Positions 53,081 to 62,899 are shown, counted from the stretch's first letter. The stretch is DNA of 64,000 bases from JBAVOR01 sp049692255 (GCA_049692255.1 JBAVOR010000022.1:26314-90313), one strand, 5' to 3'. Numbers and translations are program-made. Notes: a model not told the origin generated them from the letters alone.

Positions 53081-54043
53081 ATGAGGATTCATGTATTAAT
53101 GTTACTGATGGTTCATTTTTCTCAACCATTGGCGTGGGGAGAATCCAATGTGCTTAGAAGAATAGAACATTCACATAAAAAAAAGAAAATAATCGGTTAT
53201 ATGACGGTGCGCAATGAAGCAATCATTATTGAGCAAGCAGTACGTTGTTTTTTTAATTTTATTGATGAATTAGTGATACTCGATGATGCTTCTGCAGACG
53301 AGACACTTACTATTTTAAAGCGATTAGCATTAGAGCTACCTATCACTGAAATTATATGCAATGCTGCTTCAAGTAGATCTGTTGGTTGCGAGAGTGATAA
53401 TCATAAAAAATTATTAGCTGCTGCCCGACGCACGAAAGGTACACATTTTATTTGCTTAGATGCAGATGAGGTATTCACGAGTAATTGCTTAGTCAACGAT
53501 TATTTGAAACAACAGATTTTGAAGCTAAAACCAGGTGAAAGTATAATATTGCCATTGATTAACTTATGGGACACGACAACCACATATCGCATCGATCCTG
53601 AATTTAAAGATTTCAAATGTTTGGCAATATTTTGTGATACTAAAAAAGCACATTTTAATACTGTTCCTTTGCATAATCCACGGGTCCCTCAGCTGCGTGG
53701 AAAAGTATATACATTGCCTGCTCAATATGGCATTTTGCACTATTCTTTTTGCTCGCGTGAAAACCATAGCCTTAAACGTGCGTGGTACAGATGTTTAGAG
53801 TTAGTCAGAGGTTGGTATACTGCAGAAATCATTAATATGCGGTATCGCTTAGACTGGACAGCGCCTCATGTTGAACTTGCTACGATTCCGTCAGAATGGA
53901 TATCTTCGTATAAAATCTTTGATTCGAACCTCTATGCATTGCCAGTTGATTGGCGTAAAGAAGAGGTGCTCTTTTGGTTTAAAGAACGTGGAAGAGATTT
54001 TTTTAAAGGTCTCGACATTTGGGATATAGATTGGAATGAATAA
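53081..54043 (+). CDS. Glycosyltransferase family 2-like protein with signal peptide
   Basis: A 320-residue GT-A fold glycosyltransferase. Residues 1 to about 20 form a signal peptide (VLMLLMVHFSQPLAWG). The GT2 core is at about 37-130: YMTVRNEAIIIEQAV, LDDASADET and the metal-binding LDADEVF. A C-terminal region includes HYSFCSRENHSLKR. It would use a nucleotide-activated sugar, so export is unexpected for a bacterial enzyme. A strong AGAAGGAG precedes the ATG, 18 bases after the acetyltransferase, suggesting one transcript. Confidence 0.85.
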   Translation: MRIHVLMLLMVHFSQPLAWGESNVLRRIEHSHKKKKIIGYMTVRNEAIIIEQAVRCFFNFIDELVILDDASADETLTILKRLALELPITEIICNAASSRSVGCESDNHKKLLAAARRTKGTHFICLDADEVFTSNCLVNDYLKQQILKLKPGESIILPLINLWDTTTTYRIDPEFKDFKCLAIFCDTKKAHFNTVPLHNPRVPQLRGKVYTLPAQYGILHYSFCSRENHSLKRAWYRCLELVRGWYTAEIINMRYRLDWTAPHVELATIPSEWISSYKIFDSNLYALPVDWRKEEVLFWFKERGRDFFKGLDIWDIDWNE

Positions 54044-54130
54044 CATGGCAGTAATTGATAGTAATGAGTAAAGACATGTTACATGCAAATGGTGAATTAA
54101 TCATAATGGAAGAATAAAAGAGGGACAAAA

Positions 54131-55180
54131 ATGATTTTGACATTGGAGCGTATCGGCCTATTGAAGCGCCTATTACAATGCGGCATCATTCTATTTTTAG
54201 GAGCATTCTGTAATGTTAGAATATATTGTTCAATTCTTTTAATTACTCACAGCTATAACCGACCCGACTTCATCGAAATACAATACAAAACATTTAAAAA
54301 ATTTTTACAAGATGAGCACGAGTATGTAGTTTTTAACGATGCAAAAGATGAAGATATGGCTAAAAATATTGAAAATATATGCGCGAAGTACAACATTCGT
54401 TGTATTCGTATTGCCCAACATTTGCATGAAATACCCTTTGCAGACTTTCCTACGGTATCACCTGCTCAAAATTCTAGCATGCGACATGCTATTGGCATTC
54501 AATTTTCCTTAGATACAGTTGGTTATATCCATAACGATATTGTATGCATTGTTGATTCCGATATGTTTCTAATTCGTCCATTTAGTATCAGACAATATTT
54601 AAAAGATGAAAAAGTCGCCATTGCCGCTTTTATGCGAAATATTAATGATATTGATTTTATGTGGCCAGGGCTAGTATTTTTATGTATGCCTGAGCTGCCC
54701 AACAAAGACGAGCTATGCTTTCATTGCGGCATTGTGAATGGTAAAGGAGTAGATACAGGAGGGTATACCTACCATTATTTACATCAATATCCACATATTA
54801 AGGTGAAAGCGATCGACGTTATTTATGGGTATAAGTTATTTTGTCCGTATTTTACTGCACCGCAACATTGGTCATCATATTTTCCCCCAACAAGACCGCG
54901 ACGAGGAATGGATTTACGGCAATTAATAGAGTGGGATTGGAACCATCGGGTTACCGACAGCCTTTCAAATACTGTTAAAGTTAAAAAATTTAGGAAACTG
55001 GGGTTTACTAATAAAGAGATCAAGTTCTTATTGAATAAGCCAGATACTATAGATTTCTTTTTGCATCATCATTTTTTACATTACCAGATGGGAAGTAATT
55101 GGATAGGTTCTAATGAACAATATATCAATAATAAAAACCATATATTAAACCAATTCATTGAAGATATTTTACGGGAATAA
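54131..55180 (+). CDS. Putative GT-A glycosyltransferase with hydrophobic N-terminus
   Basis: A 349-residue protein with a hydrophobic segment at about 15-37. The core starts SILLITHSYNRPDF and has a DxD-type metal motif in CIVDSDMFLIRPF. Aromatic, histidine-rich C-terminal regions (HHHFLHYQMG) follow. It has the look of a GT-A glycosyltransferase but I cannot place it in a CAZy family. GAGGGAC precedes the ATG. Same strand as its neighbours, 87 bases after the GT2 gene. Confidence 0.7.
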   Translation: MILTLERIGLLKRLLQCGIILFLGAFCNVRIYCSILLITHSYNRPDFIEIQYKTFKKFLQDEHEYVVFNDAKDEDMAKNIENICAKYNIRCIRIAQHLHEIPFADFPTVSPAQNSSMRHAIGIQFSLDTVGYIHNDIVCIVDSDMFLIRPFSIRQYLKDEKVAIAAFMRNINDIDFMWPGLVFLCMPELPNKDELCFHCGIVNGKGVDTGGYTYHYLHQYPHIKVKAIDVIYGYKLFCPYFTAPQHWSSYFPPTRPRRGMDLRQLIEWDWNHRVTDSLSNTVKVKKFRKLGFTNKEIKFLLNKPDTIDFFLHHHFLHYQMGSNWIGSNEQYINNKNHILNQFIEDILRE

Positions 55181-55304
55181 TCGATAGCTTTCATCGATCA
55201 ATCATAAATATAATATCCTTGACGCATTGAAATGCTCGGCCTAGGATAATTTAAAATTGATCAATTGATATATTTTTACTGTTCTTAAAAAAGAAGGAAT
55301 ATGT

Positions 55305-56015
55305 ATGAAGTACCATATTTTAACCGCAATTTTTGTTGCGCAATCACTGTGTGGTAATAACTTACTTGATAGAATTGCTCTCAAGCATGGAACTGATAAG
55401 AGTTCACGAATTCATAATTATACCCGCCATTATTCGCATTACTTCCTCCATTTACGCCACAAGCCTATCAAATTTCTAGAAATTGGTTTTTGCCAAGGCG
55501 CATCTGCGCGGCTATGGGATGAGTATTTCAAGAAAGCCGAGCTTTATTTTATAGATATAAATCCAGGGGTTTTTGATGACGCCAAAGGGTTAAGTAATCG
55601 ATGCCATATAGATCTGATCGATCAAGGGAATGCGGCTCAATTGGAAGAGTATGCTCTCAAGTATGGACCTTTTGATATCATCATTGATGATGGTGGCCAT
55701 ACTATGCATCAACAAATCACTAGTTTTGAAACACTATTTTCCCATGTAGCACCAGGAGGCATGTATATCATTGAAGATATGCACACTTCTTATGCTAAAG
55801 GGGACCTTGCAGGTCTATACTGTCCCAATTGTCCTAAAGCTGCTGTCAATTTTTTAAAAGATCGTATTGATGATCTCAATTTCATTGGTGCAGAAACTAA
55901 TTGCGCAGATCAGGGCAAATGTTCTCCTGAACTTGAATCAACACTTAACCAGTATCAAAGAGACATTACTGCGATGCATTTCTATACGAGCTTAGTGTTT
56001 GTTTTCAAAAAATAA
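55305..56015 (+). CDS. Class I SAM methyltransferase (macrocin O-methyltransferase-like) with signal peptide
   Basis: A 236-residue methyltransferase. Residues 1 to about 17 are a signal peptide (MKYHILTAIFVAQSLCG). ALKHGTDKSS and FLEIGFCQGASARLW (SAM motif I) follow, then FIDINPG, IIIDDGGHTMHQQ and VAPGGMYIIEDMH. The set matches sugar O-methyltransferases of the demethylmacrocin type, which methylate glycosyl groups. Four cysteines lie near the C-terminus. AGAAGGAA precedes the ATG. Together with the GT genes it suggests methylated glycans. Confidence 0.85.
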   Translation: MKYHILTAIFVAQSLCGNNLLDRIALKHGTDKSSRIHNYTRHYSHYFLHLRHKPIKFLEIGFCQGASARLWDEYFKKAELYFIDINPGVFDDAKGLSNRCHIDLIDQGNAAQLEEYALKYGPFDIIIDDGGHTMHQQITSFETLFSHVAPGGMYIIEDMHTSYAKGDLAGLYCPNCPKAAVNFLKDRIDDLNFIGAETNCADQGKCSPELESTLNQYQRDITAMHFYTSLVFVFKK

Positions 56016-56019
56016 GCGT

Positions 56020-57087
56020 TTAGAGAATTTTTTGTAGGTCCTCACACCAAGCAGCGCATAAGGCTAATTCTGATTTTTGTAAGAAATCTCGCTGCACAAG
56101 ATCAGAGAACAGCAGGTGCATAATAGTGTGAGGATCTTTTGTTATAGGGTGGGGCCAATTTTTTAAAAAATGTATTAATTTGGCTGCTTTATAATAAAGA
56201 CCCTCTTCTAACAAAAAATCATGCATAAGATTATGGTCATTTCTTTTTTGGCTCGCACTGGGACCTGAAAACGCAATAGAGAGATCGAATTCTCTTAATA
56301 ATCTCTGCGCATAATATCCTCTCCAAATATCTGCAACTCTCATCGAAACAGTGCTTGGTATGTATAGAGTAAAGAACGCTTTTTTGTGGAAGAAGGTATT
56401 TTGAGAATTAAATGGACAGAACAGATCATTTCTTAAAGCACAAGATGGTTTGCGAGGAAAGAATATTCCCGTAGGATAATTATGAGTCAACCTATAAATA
56501 GCATCAACATCAGGGTCTTCATTAACAATACCCTGCTCTATGCCTATATTAACAGTACTCGGAGACTGAATTTGAAAATAAGTACTATTTTTAATGCTTT
56601 CGAGTGGATATCCACGAGGCCATATATCCGGTCGATCAAAGTAAGCATATACATTTACGCATAGATCATGAGATGTAAGGATAGGCAATGATTCCTGTTC
56701 GTTAAGTGGATGTAATCCATTGATTGGTTCATTGTCATCATCAGTGTCATAAATTATAGTTGCGCCATGTTCAATTGCATACAGATAGCCGATGTTTTTT
56801 CGACTATAATGATTCCATGGTAACAGTGGTACAATTTTATACGGTAATGCTTCTTGCTCTTCAGGGCTTAAATAGTCACATGAATCTAAATGCCAATCGA
56901 CAGGAGTTTTTTTGTCACCGACTACTAATAAATGCCAGTCTGGTATCGCTGCCAATTTTTTGAGTTGTGGCGTTGGATATTGAATAGTAGTAACAATGAT
57001 CCATTTATCGTGCACGCTAAAACAAGTGACAGTGGCAAATAACAATCCGATGATACATATCGAAGAATACTTTCGATTATTCCACAT
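56020..57087 (-). CDS. STELLO/DUF288-like glycosyltransferase with signal peptide
   Basis: A 355-residue protein. Residues 1 to about 24 are a signal peptide or anchor. The STELLO/DUF288 signature follows: WIIVTTIQYPT, LLVVGDKKTPVDW, CDYLSPEEQ, and NIGYLYAIEHGATIIYDTDDDNEP, with a DDD metal site. STELLO proteins are known from plant Golgi and from invertebrates. It overlaps the upstream gene by 11 bases and has AAGGAC before its ATG, so the pair is an operon. Transfer from a eukaryote or giant virus is possible. Confidence 0.85.
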   Translation of the reverse strand: MWNNRKYSSICIIGLLFATVTCFSVHDKWIIVTTIQYPTPQLKKLAAIPDWHLLVVGDKKTPVDWHLDSCDYLSPEEQEALPYKIVPLLPWNHYSRKNIGYLYAIEHGATIIYDTDDDNEPINGLHPLNEQESLPILTSHDLCVNVYAYFDRPDIWPRGYPLESIKNSTYFQIQSPSTVNIGIEQGIVNEDPDVDAIYRLTHNYPTGIFFPRKPSCALRNDLFCPFNSQNTFFHKKAFFTLYIPSTVSMRVADIWRGYYAQRLLREFDLSIAFSGPSASQKRNDHNLMHDFLLEEGLYYKAAKLIHFLKNWPHPITKDPHTIMHLLFSDLVQRDFLQKSELALCAAWCEDLQKIL

Positions 57088-57994
57088 TATTTTGTCCTTC
57101 TAAAATCATATGTGTAAAAATTGTCTCAATAATATCTCTATTTTTTTGATTAGAGAATTTTATAGGATGAATCCAGCTATATGCTATAGGATATGTTTGT
57201 AAATCGGTATTGGGAATGTTATCATAACCCCAAAGCATATTTAGATGTTCCCAATTTTTTATATCATCAAGACAACAGAGCATAGTAGGAACAGCAACTT
57301 CACAAAAAACATTTTGAAAAATAGTACTCAAGCGATAAAAATCATCTTTAAGGCGCGCTGGGACATAAAACATATCACATGGTTGTGTAGGAATATTGTG
57401 GCGCCCTATATTTTTACGCAGTATTTTACGGTCTTGTGATGCTAAATTACGATACGCACGTGCAGCTGCTTTGAAAGCCCATGGCTGTTGCCAGTGAAAC
57501 CACTCTAGTCCTAAAACATGCCCATTGAAATCCTTGGTAGAATAGAATACATCATTACACCTATTCTCTTCTTTGTATTGCACTGCATACCAGATTTTAT
57601 CTTGGTCATACGTTACATAGTTCCAAAAATGCAATACACAATCATCTTGCAGGAATAGATATCCTTTATAATCAGGAAAGCGAGTATAGACATCTTGTAT
57701 GACTGCGGAGAGAAAATAACCCGTATGTGTATTAACCTTACACACATCAGGATGCGTTTCCTCGCCATAAAAAACAATGTTATTAAAAATAGGGGAGTAT
57801 AATTTTTTTAGGAATTCAATATTAGAATAAAAAGGGTGATTAAAGTTAACTACAAGCAATATGTCAGAAAATTTTTCTCTATATTGATATTCCTTCTTTG
57901 TACTCAATGTAAGGTGATTTTTCTCTATTTGAGCACAACTCTTATGTGGGAAGATAAGACCTAATAATAAAACAGAGATGTACTGTATTTGCAT
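57077..57994 (-). CDS. Partner protein resembling the STELLO C-terminal domain, with signal peptide
   Basis: A 305-residue protein with a signal peptide (about 1-21, ending KSCAQ). The core has DILLVVNFNHPFYSNIEFLKKLY, then GYLFLQDDCVLHFWN with a DD metal-like motif. This resembles the second domain of eukaryotic STELLO/DUF288 proteins, which carry both domains in one chain. Here they are two overlapping genes. The call is by resemblance. GGAGAG lies before the ATG, and the divergent FkbM fusion gene is 198 bases away. Confidence 0.7.
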   Translation of the reverse strand: MQIQYISVLLLGLIFPHKSCAQIEKNHLTLSTKKEYQYREKFSDILLVVNFNHPFYSNIEFLKKLYSPIFNNIVFYGEETHPDVCKVNTHTGYFLSAVIQDVYTRFPDYKGYLFLQDDCVLHFWNYVTYDQDKIWYAVQYKEENRCNDVFYSTKDFNGHVLGLEWFHWQQPWAFKAAARAYRNLASQDRKILRKNIGRHNIPTQPCDMFYVPARLKDDFYRLSTIFQNVFCEVAVPTMLCCLDDIKNWEHLNMLWGYDNIPNTDLQTYPIAYSWIHPIKFSNQKNRDIIETIFTHMILEGQNNVE

Positions 57995-58192
57995 TATACT
58001 CTCCTAGCTTTAAAAATGCAGCATCTATAAACATTTCGTTTATACAATACTTCAACATATTTCAATTTTCTGCAAATACATTTATTGCATTGGGAGCATT
58101 ATCGACGTACTTTTTTATGCAATACTGTAATTCATCATTTTATTCAGGTACGATAAAAAGTGTAATAATTTTTAAAAAAAAGGAACTAGATA

Positions 58193-59770
58193 ATGAAGAA
58201 TGTATCCAAAAAATGGGCTTTTCTATTGCTATTAGCTGTCAATCATATACATGCACGTCCACGGCCGAAGCCGAGACCGAAGCCAAAACTCACGAATACA
58301 CACATGCATTCGTTGGTTCAAACGCCACCGCCAATTGTAACCTACGATAAAACACCTATTGAGATTATGAAGCACAATGTGTTGCATACGTTTGTTCCTA
58401 TAGGAAACTTTGTAGATGATTTTGTTAGAGGAACCTTTCCAACATGGGAAAACTCAACTTTTGAGATATTTGATACGGTCAAAGACCCCGAGGGCATAGC
58501 CATAGATATTGGTGCTTGGATTGGCACCACTGCGATCTGGCTATCCAAAAACTTTGCTCATGTGGTTGCTGCAGAACCGGACGTTGCTTCTTTGCAATGT
58601 TTAAGGGCAAATTTAGAAGCTTCAGGGTGTCCTAATGTGACTATTTGCGAGAGACCAGTAGCGCAAACAAGCAAGGAGGTTGTATTTGGCCCCCGCGGTG
58701 ATGATTTGAATGGATCAATGTCATATATTAAAACAGAATCGGATAAACCTGTTGATTACACAGTACGCGCTATACCATTTAAACAGCTAGTGCATGACTA
58801 TATTTATAAAAATGAGCAATTGGCATCTCGAAAAATAACTTTTATTAAATGTGATGTTGAAGGGGGCGAAGAAGAGATCTTAGAAGATATCCTACATTTT
58901 GCATATTATAATAATGTAAAAGTCTACATGTCGTTCCACTGTGATTGGTGGAAATCTAAAAAAATTACCGATTTTGCAGATCTTTTTTCATATTTCAAAA
59001 CGGAATGTCCTTATGGAGATCCGTGCACATATATCCAAAACGACCCTTTTGGTTCTATTCTTTTTGAACCGCTCAATAATGGACGTCTGTTACTCAAAGA
59101 AAATATGCCTGCCATTATTATAGGCTACCAACAGGTAACGTATATTAGAAATATGGTAAAACAGCTTGAAAAATATACAAAAGATATAATTGTGATAGAC
59201 AATGCAAGCACCTTTCAGCCATTGCTCGATTACTATAAGCATGAATTTACATACACTTTATTGCGCCAACCAATCAACTACGGACATATGGTATATTACT
59301 CAGATTTTATACAACAGTTAGTAGGCGATGTATTTATCCTTACAGATCCGGATCTAGAATTTAACAAGAGATTGCCTGATGATTTTATTAAAACGCTAAT
59401 GGATATCTCAATTTATTTTAATGCGGGACGCGTAGGCTTTGCGTTGGCTATCAGTGCGAACGATTTGAGAAGAGACGTAAAGGTTCATGGTAAGATTATT
59501 AAAGAATGGGAGCAGCAGTTTTGGCAACAAAGAGTATATTATTCGCCCGATAGATCCCTTCGGTTGTTTCGAGCTGCTATAGATACTACCTTTTGTTTAA
59601 TCAATAAACGATGCAGTTCCACCAAACAAATACGCATTGCTGGTGATTTCACTTGCGATCATTTGCCTTGGCATAAAAGCTACAAGGAATCTCTTTTGCC
59701 AGGAGAAGATGAAGCATATAAGGAAAATAATAAAATATCCACATGGTGGCGAACGCGATTGAAGAAATAA
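58193..59770 (+). CDS. FkbM-family methyltransferase fused to a GT-A-like domain, with signal peptide
   Basis: A 525-residue two-domain protein. Residues 1 to about 22 are a signal peptide, followed by a basic Arg-Pro-Lys-Pro repeat (about 22-32). The FkbM methyltransferase (about 80-300) has IAIDIGAWIGTTAIWL, AAEPDVASLQCLRANL and FIKCDVEGGEEEIL. The second domain (about 305-480) has a glycosyltransferase-2-like pattern: AIIIGYQQVTYIRNMVKQL, IIVIDNAST and a DPDLEF metal motif. Such a fusion could add and methylate one sugar. AAAAAGGAA precedes the ATG. Confidence 0.85.
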   Translation: MKNVSKKWAFLLLLAVNHIHARPRPKPRPKPKLTNTHMHSLVQTPPPIVTYDKTPIEIMKHNVLHTFVPIGNFVDDFVRGTFPTWENSTFEIFDTVKDPEGIAIDIGAWIGTTAIWLSKNFAHVVAAEPDVASLQCLRANLEASGCPNVTICERPVAQTSKEVVFGPRGDDLNGSMSYIKTESDKPVDYTVRAIPFKQLVHDYIYKNEQLASRKITFIKCDVEGGEEEILEDILHFAYYNNVKVYMSFHCDWWKSKKITDFADLFSYFKTECPYGDPCTYIQNDPFGSILFEPLNNGRLLLKENMPAIIIGYQQVTYIRNMVKQLEKYTKDIIVIDNASTFQPLLDYYKHEFTYTLLRQPINYGHMVYYSDFIQQLVGDVFILTDPDLEFNKRLPDDFIKTLMDISIYFNAGRVGFALAISANDLRRDVKVHGKIIKEWEQQFWQQRVYYSPDRSLRLFRAAIDTTFCLINKRCSSTKQIRIAGDFTCDHLPWHKSYKESLLPGEDEAYKENNKISTWWRTRLKK

Positions 59771-59787
59771 ACTACAGCAAGAGTTTT

Positions 59788-60864
59788 CTAAGCAGTAACT
59801 CGCTTTGTTGTATTCGCGGTTATATTTTCGAATATTGCTTTGATTGCCGGATCTTTTAATTTTATTGATACTTCAGTTATGAATAGTTTTCCTCCATTCC
59901 ATCGATAATTACGAGGAAAAATAACAATTTCATGATCACCGATAAATTCAGCCAGATGACTCAAATGAGAACGCGGTCTGATGAGACAGTCGCATTGAGC
60001 CATTAAAAAGAGGTCACGGGCAACGGTGTAGCCTACTACTGAATGATCGTATTGATAATGGAATGTCATATGAGGGTTATTGACTCGATCTTCGATTTCT
60101 GCCGAGATTTGCGCAGGATTCGCGAAATCAGTAAATATAAAAATATCGAGTGGTTGATTTGGGAATGCTTTTCCGAGCAATATTAATTGATCAACATAGT
60201 ATTGGTTAGGTACAAATCGTAATGGCCACGCTCCATCGCATCCCCCTTTTACCTGTCTATATGTTGCTTCATTGGTTTCGTTTGGCTCTTGGACAATATG
60301 AGGCTCTGCTTCAAAAAATATTTTTTGTTTTTTATTACTAAAATATTGTTGGGAGATAAGTCCTTTATCGGGGCCTGATCCTTTGCGCATTTGTACCGCT
60401 ATAGAAACGACTCCATCCCGTTTATGCAGTTGTGGTAATTCGCCATTTGCTGGCATGAGCAGTGGTTTCATCATAGTTCTGAACTGCTCAAAGTTCTCTT
60501 TTTTTATTGGATTGATTTTGCAGCCAAAATCAATGCCATGTAAATACCCTGTTCGTGGTGAAAAGGTATGGGTACGTTCTTCTAATATGCGGAATATTTT
60601 TTTGAAATTTCTCCGTTCTTCTATTGATAATTTTTGTTCGTGCTCATAAAAAGTAAAATAATCTGCCCCCTCAAAAGGCGTTAATAAGAATGGTAATTGA
60701 TATTTATATGCAATCCATTTAGCTTTAAGATACCACACCAATTTATCACCGAGTCGATCGCACCAATTGGCTTCGATATTAGTGATAGCATATGAAGGAA
60801 GTTCGGCGCATACATAATCAGTGCTCATGACTGCCAATAAAATAATCAAAAATATTTTTTTCAT
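59788..60864 (-). CDS. Exported protein resembling fucosyltransferases
   Basis: A 358-residue protein with a clear signal peptide (MKKIFLIILLAVMS, ending YVCA). GDKLVWYLKAKWIAYKYQLPF near the start, VQMRKGSG in the middle and a C-terminal segment QCDCLIRPRSHLSHLAEFIGDHEIVIFPRNYRW resemble GT-B fucosyltransferases, whose acceptor and donor loops have a similar layout. No exact family can be named. It converges with the FkbM fusion gene, 17 bases apart. Confidence 0.65.
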   Translation of the reverse strand: MKKIFLIILLAVMSTDYVCAELPSYAITNIEANWCDRLGDKLVWYLKAKWIAYKYQLPFLLTPFEGADYFTFYEHEQKLSIEERRNFKKIFRILEERTHTFSPRTGYLHGIDFGCKINPIKKENFEQFRTMMKPLLMPANGELPQLHKRDGVVSIAVQMRKGSGPDKGLISQQYFSNKKQKIFFEAEPHIVQEPNETNEATYRQVKGGCDGAWPLRFVPNQYYVDQLILLGKAFPNQPLDIFIFTDFANPAQISAEIEDRVNNPHMTFHYQYDHSVVGYTVARDLFLMAQCDCLIRPRSHLSHLAEFIGDHEIVIFPRNYRWNGGKLFITEVSIKLKDPAIKAIFENITANTTKRVTA

Positions 60865-60883
60865 AGGGGTAACCAGTTACGTA

Positions 60884-61918
60884 TTAAGGGTTAAATATCT
60901 TTAAGTGTAGATAATCAAAGATGCATCCAAATAACCGTTCGAAGGCATTTTCATAGCGATAATGTTTTCCCATATTTAGCATCTTGTAGAGCTTTAATAA
61001 ATGGTATTGGGCCATAAAATCAGTAAATTTTGAACTGACTATAAACATGGTACCGCCAGCAAAATTAAATGTTCCCATATGTTGCAAGTTAAATTTATGC
61101 TGCAATTCATATATACGCTGTGGAGACATTCCTTGGTCAGGGAAATGATATTTACTGGTATAAATACACTCATACGTTCTAAGAAGTTTATTAATTTTCA
61201 TGTCTAGAAAAAATACTAACCCATTACGCCAACCAGTTTCCAATTTCGAATGAATTTTAATCAAAAAATCATGTGGATGTTGCTTTTTAATAATTTGATC
61301 CAATGAGAGGAAAAATCCTCCAATGTCGACGCCACGGTTTTCGCAAAAAATAATTTGAATATTGCCTGGATCAATGCATAACTTTTTGTATAGATAAGTA
61401 TGTATTTGATAAAGAGTAGGAGCATTTTTTTCAGTAATAAGGTAACGATGATAGGGAGCGCTTTGTTTCATTAATGTGATTATCTCAGAACTAGTCAAAG
61501 CAGGAGTTTCGACTGTTTGCGTAAAGCGAGTGATATTAGAACTAACAGGAACAGTGATTTTAATGGAGTAATGATTATGAGGGTTATTTTTTATAAAATG
61601 ATTTATTCGATCTATAAACCAATCAGTCAATGTTAAGTCATATAGGTGTAACACAATAGTAATGTTAAATGATTTGCAATATTCTAAATTCTGCTCTTTA
61701 CCTATAGAAAGATAATGCATAAATGCATCTTGCTCATTCGCAATATTGCTTAATTGGTTTTTTTCAATGTAATATTCCCAATCAAAATTAGTATCTTTGA
61801 TTTCAGTATGATCTGTTATGCATTCTTCAAACTGGTATTGAGCACTTTGGAGAGATAATCCAATAAAGAGAATATAAAAAATGTGTAGATTAAAAATAGA
61901 GTATATTGATCGGTTCAT
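60884..61918 (-). CDS. RgpF-like glycosyltransferase with signal peptide, paralogue 1
   Basis: A 344-residue protein with a hydrophobic N-terminus (about 10-26). A short module FDWEYYIEKNQLSNIANEQDAF-HYLSIGKEQNL (about 44-80) resembles the FDW-type module common in front of glycosyltransferases of bacteria and giant viruses. The RgpF/rhamnan-synthesis-like part follows, with CENRGVDIGGFFLSLDQI (about 191-208), KIHSK, GGTMFIVSS and ENAFERLFGCIF. It is closely similar to the gene at 62.9 kb. AAGGAAAAAGGG lies before the ATG. Confidence 0.82.
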   Translation of the reverse strand: MNRSIYSIFNLHIFYILFIGLSLQSAQYQFEECITDHTEIKDTNFDWEYYIEKNQLSNIANEQDAFMHYLSIGKEQNLEYCKSFNITIVLHLYDLTLTDWFIDRINHFIKNNPHNHYSIKITVPVSSNITRFTQTVETPALTSSEIITLMKQSAPYHRYLITEKNAPTLYQIHTYLYKKLCIDPGNIQIIFCENRGVDIGGFFLSLDQIIKKQHPHDFLIKIHSKLETGWRNGLVFFLDMKINKLLRTYECIYTSKYHFPDQGMSPQRIYELQHKFNLQHMGTFNFAGGTMFIVSSKFTDFMAQYHLLKLYKMLNMGKHYRYENAFERLFGCIFDYLHLKIFNP

Positions 61919-62029
61919 ACCCTTTTTCCTTCTTTTTTTAGTAAGATACAGTTTGTAAGCTAGGATATTCTCATAGAACTGTCAATGGTTACAATATAGG
62001 TCAGATCATTACATAAAAAGGATTGCGTA

Positions 62030-62896
62030 ATGCAAAAAAAAATAAAGATAAAAATTCTAGTCTTAATATCACTTTTCACGGTGTGCGAATCGGTACAAAA
62101 AAAACATGTGATTGGTACGCGAGGAGCCGGTTTTTTTTCTAATTTTCTTGCAGTGCTTAATCACATAGCCTGGTGTGAACGTCATGATAAAATTCCCGTG
62201 GTGTATTGGGATAGGGAGTCTAGCTACTACAATCCAAATAAATATCCAGGCATAAAAAATGTGTGGGAATATTATTTTGAGCCAGTTGCATCACTACATT
62301 ACACAGATGGTGATAGAATACACAGGCGCTACGGTGCTCCTGATGGCACTACGGTTATTACGGGCAAGGGTGATTTTACCGCACATTTTTTACCAGAAGT
62401 ACGCCAAGAAATGTTTCAATTGATACAGAAATATATACACATTAAACAGAGAATTCTGGCTAAGGTTGATTCATTTTATGAAGCTCATATGCAAGGAAGG
62501 CCAACAGTTGGGGTGCATATCCGGCGCACAGACAATTATGTATCTATTCACGTAGCTTTAGAAGAGTATCTTAAAAGAATACAAGAGTTTCCGCTGTATC
62601 AAGTGTTAGTGTGTACTGATGATATGTATGCGCTTGAATATATGAAAGATGCGTTAGGCGATCGCGTAATTTATTGCGATGTACAGCGATCTCATAATAA
62701 TAAACCTTTGCATCATAGAAGTAAGTATGCAAAAGGACTATTGGGCGAGGAAGTTTTAATGGAGGTATTGCTATTGGCCCGCTGTGATTCGTTCATTCAT
62801 GCCATTTCTAATGTTGTATGCGGTGTTCTTTATTTTAACCCGACTATGCCCCATATTTTTATAGACCCTCGTGACTATGGAGCTTTATCACTTTAA
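62030..62896 (+). CDS. O-fucosyltransferase-like protein with signal peptide
   Basis: A 288-residue protein. Residues 1 to about 22 form a basic, hydrophobic signal peptide. GTRGAGFFSNFLAVLNHIAWCERHDKIPVVYW and the donor-binding HIRRTDNY (about 162-169) match the GDP-fucose transferase superfamily (GT11, GT23, GT37, GT68 and NodZ share HxRxxD or similar). A later LLLARCDSFIHAISNV segment is also typical. It lies between the two RgpF-like paralogues, divergent from the first, with AAAAAGGA before the ATG. Confidence 0.8.
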   Translation: MQKKIKIKILVLISLFTVCESVQKKHVIGTRGAGFFSNFLAVLNHIAWCERHDKIPVVYWDRESSYYNPNKYPGIKNVWEYYFEPVASLHYTDGDRIHRRYGAPDGTTVITGKGDFTAHFLPEVRQEMFQLIQKYIHIKQRILAKVDSFYEAHMQGRPTVGVHIRRTDNYVSIHVALEEYLKRIQEFPLYQVLVCTDDMYALEYMKDALGDRVIYCDVQRSHNNKPLHHRSKYAKGLLGEEVLMEVLLLARCDSFIHAISNVVCGVLYFNPTMPHIFIDPRDYGALSL

Positions 62897-62899
62897 TTT

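Noticed and set aside
55181..55215. ATCGAT-AGCTTTC-ATCGAT as a terminator or operator downstream of the gene ending at 55180
   Set aside because: The stem is only six bases of a self-palindromic word, with no T run after it; likely chance in AT-rich DNA.
58090..58350. 86-codon plus-strand frame upstream of and overlapping the FkbM fusion gene
   Set aside because: Out of frame with the well-supported gene; its second half is a shadow of the RPKP repeat.
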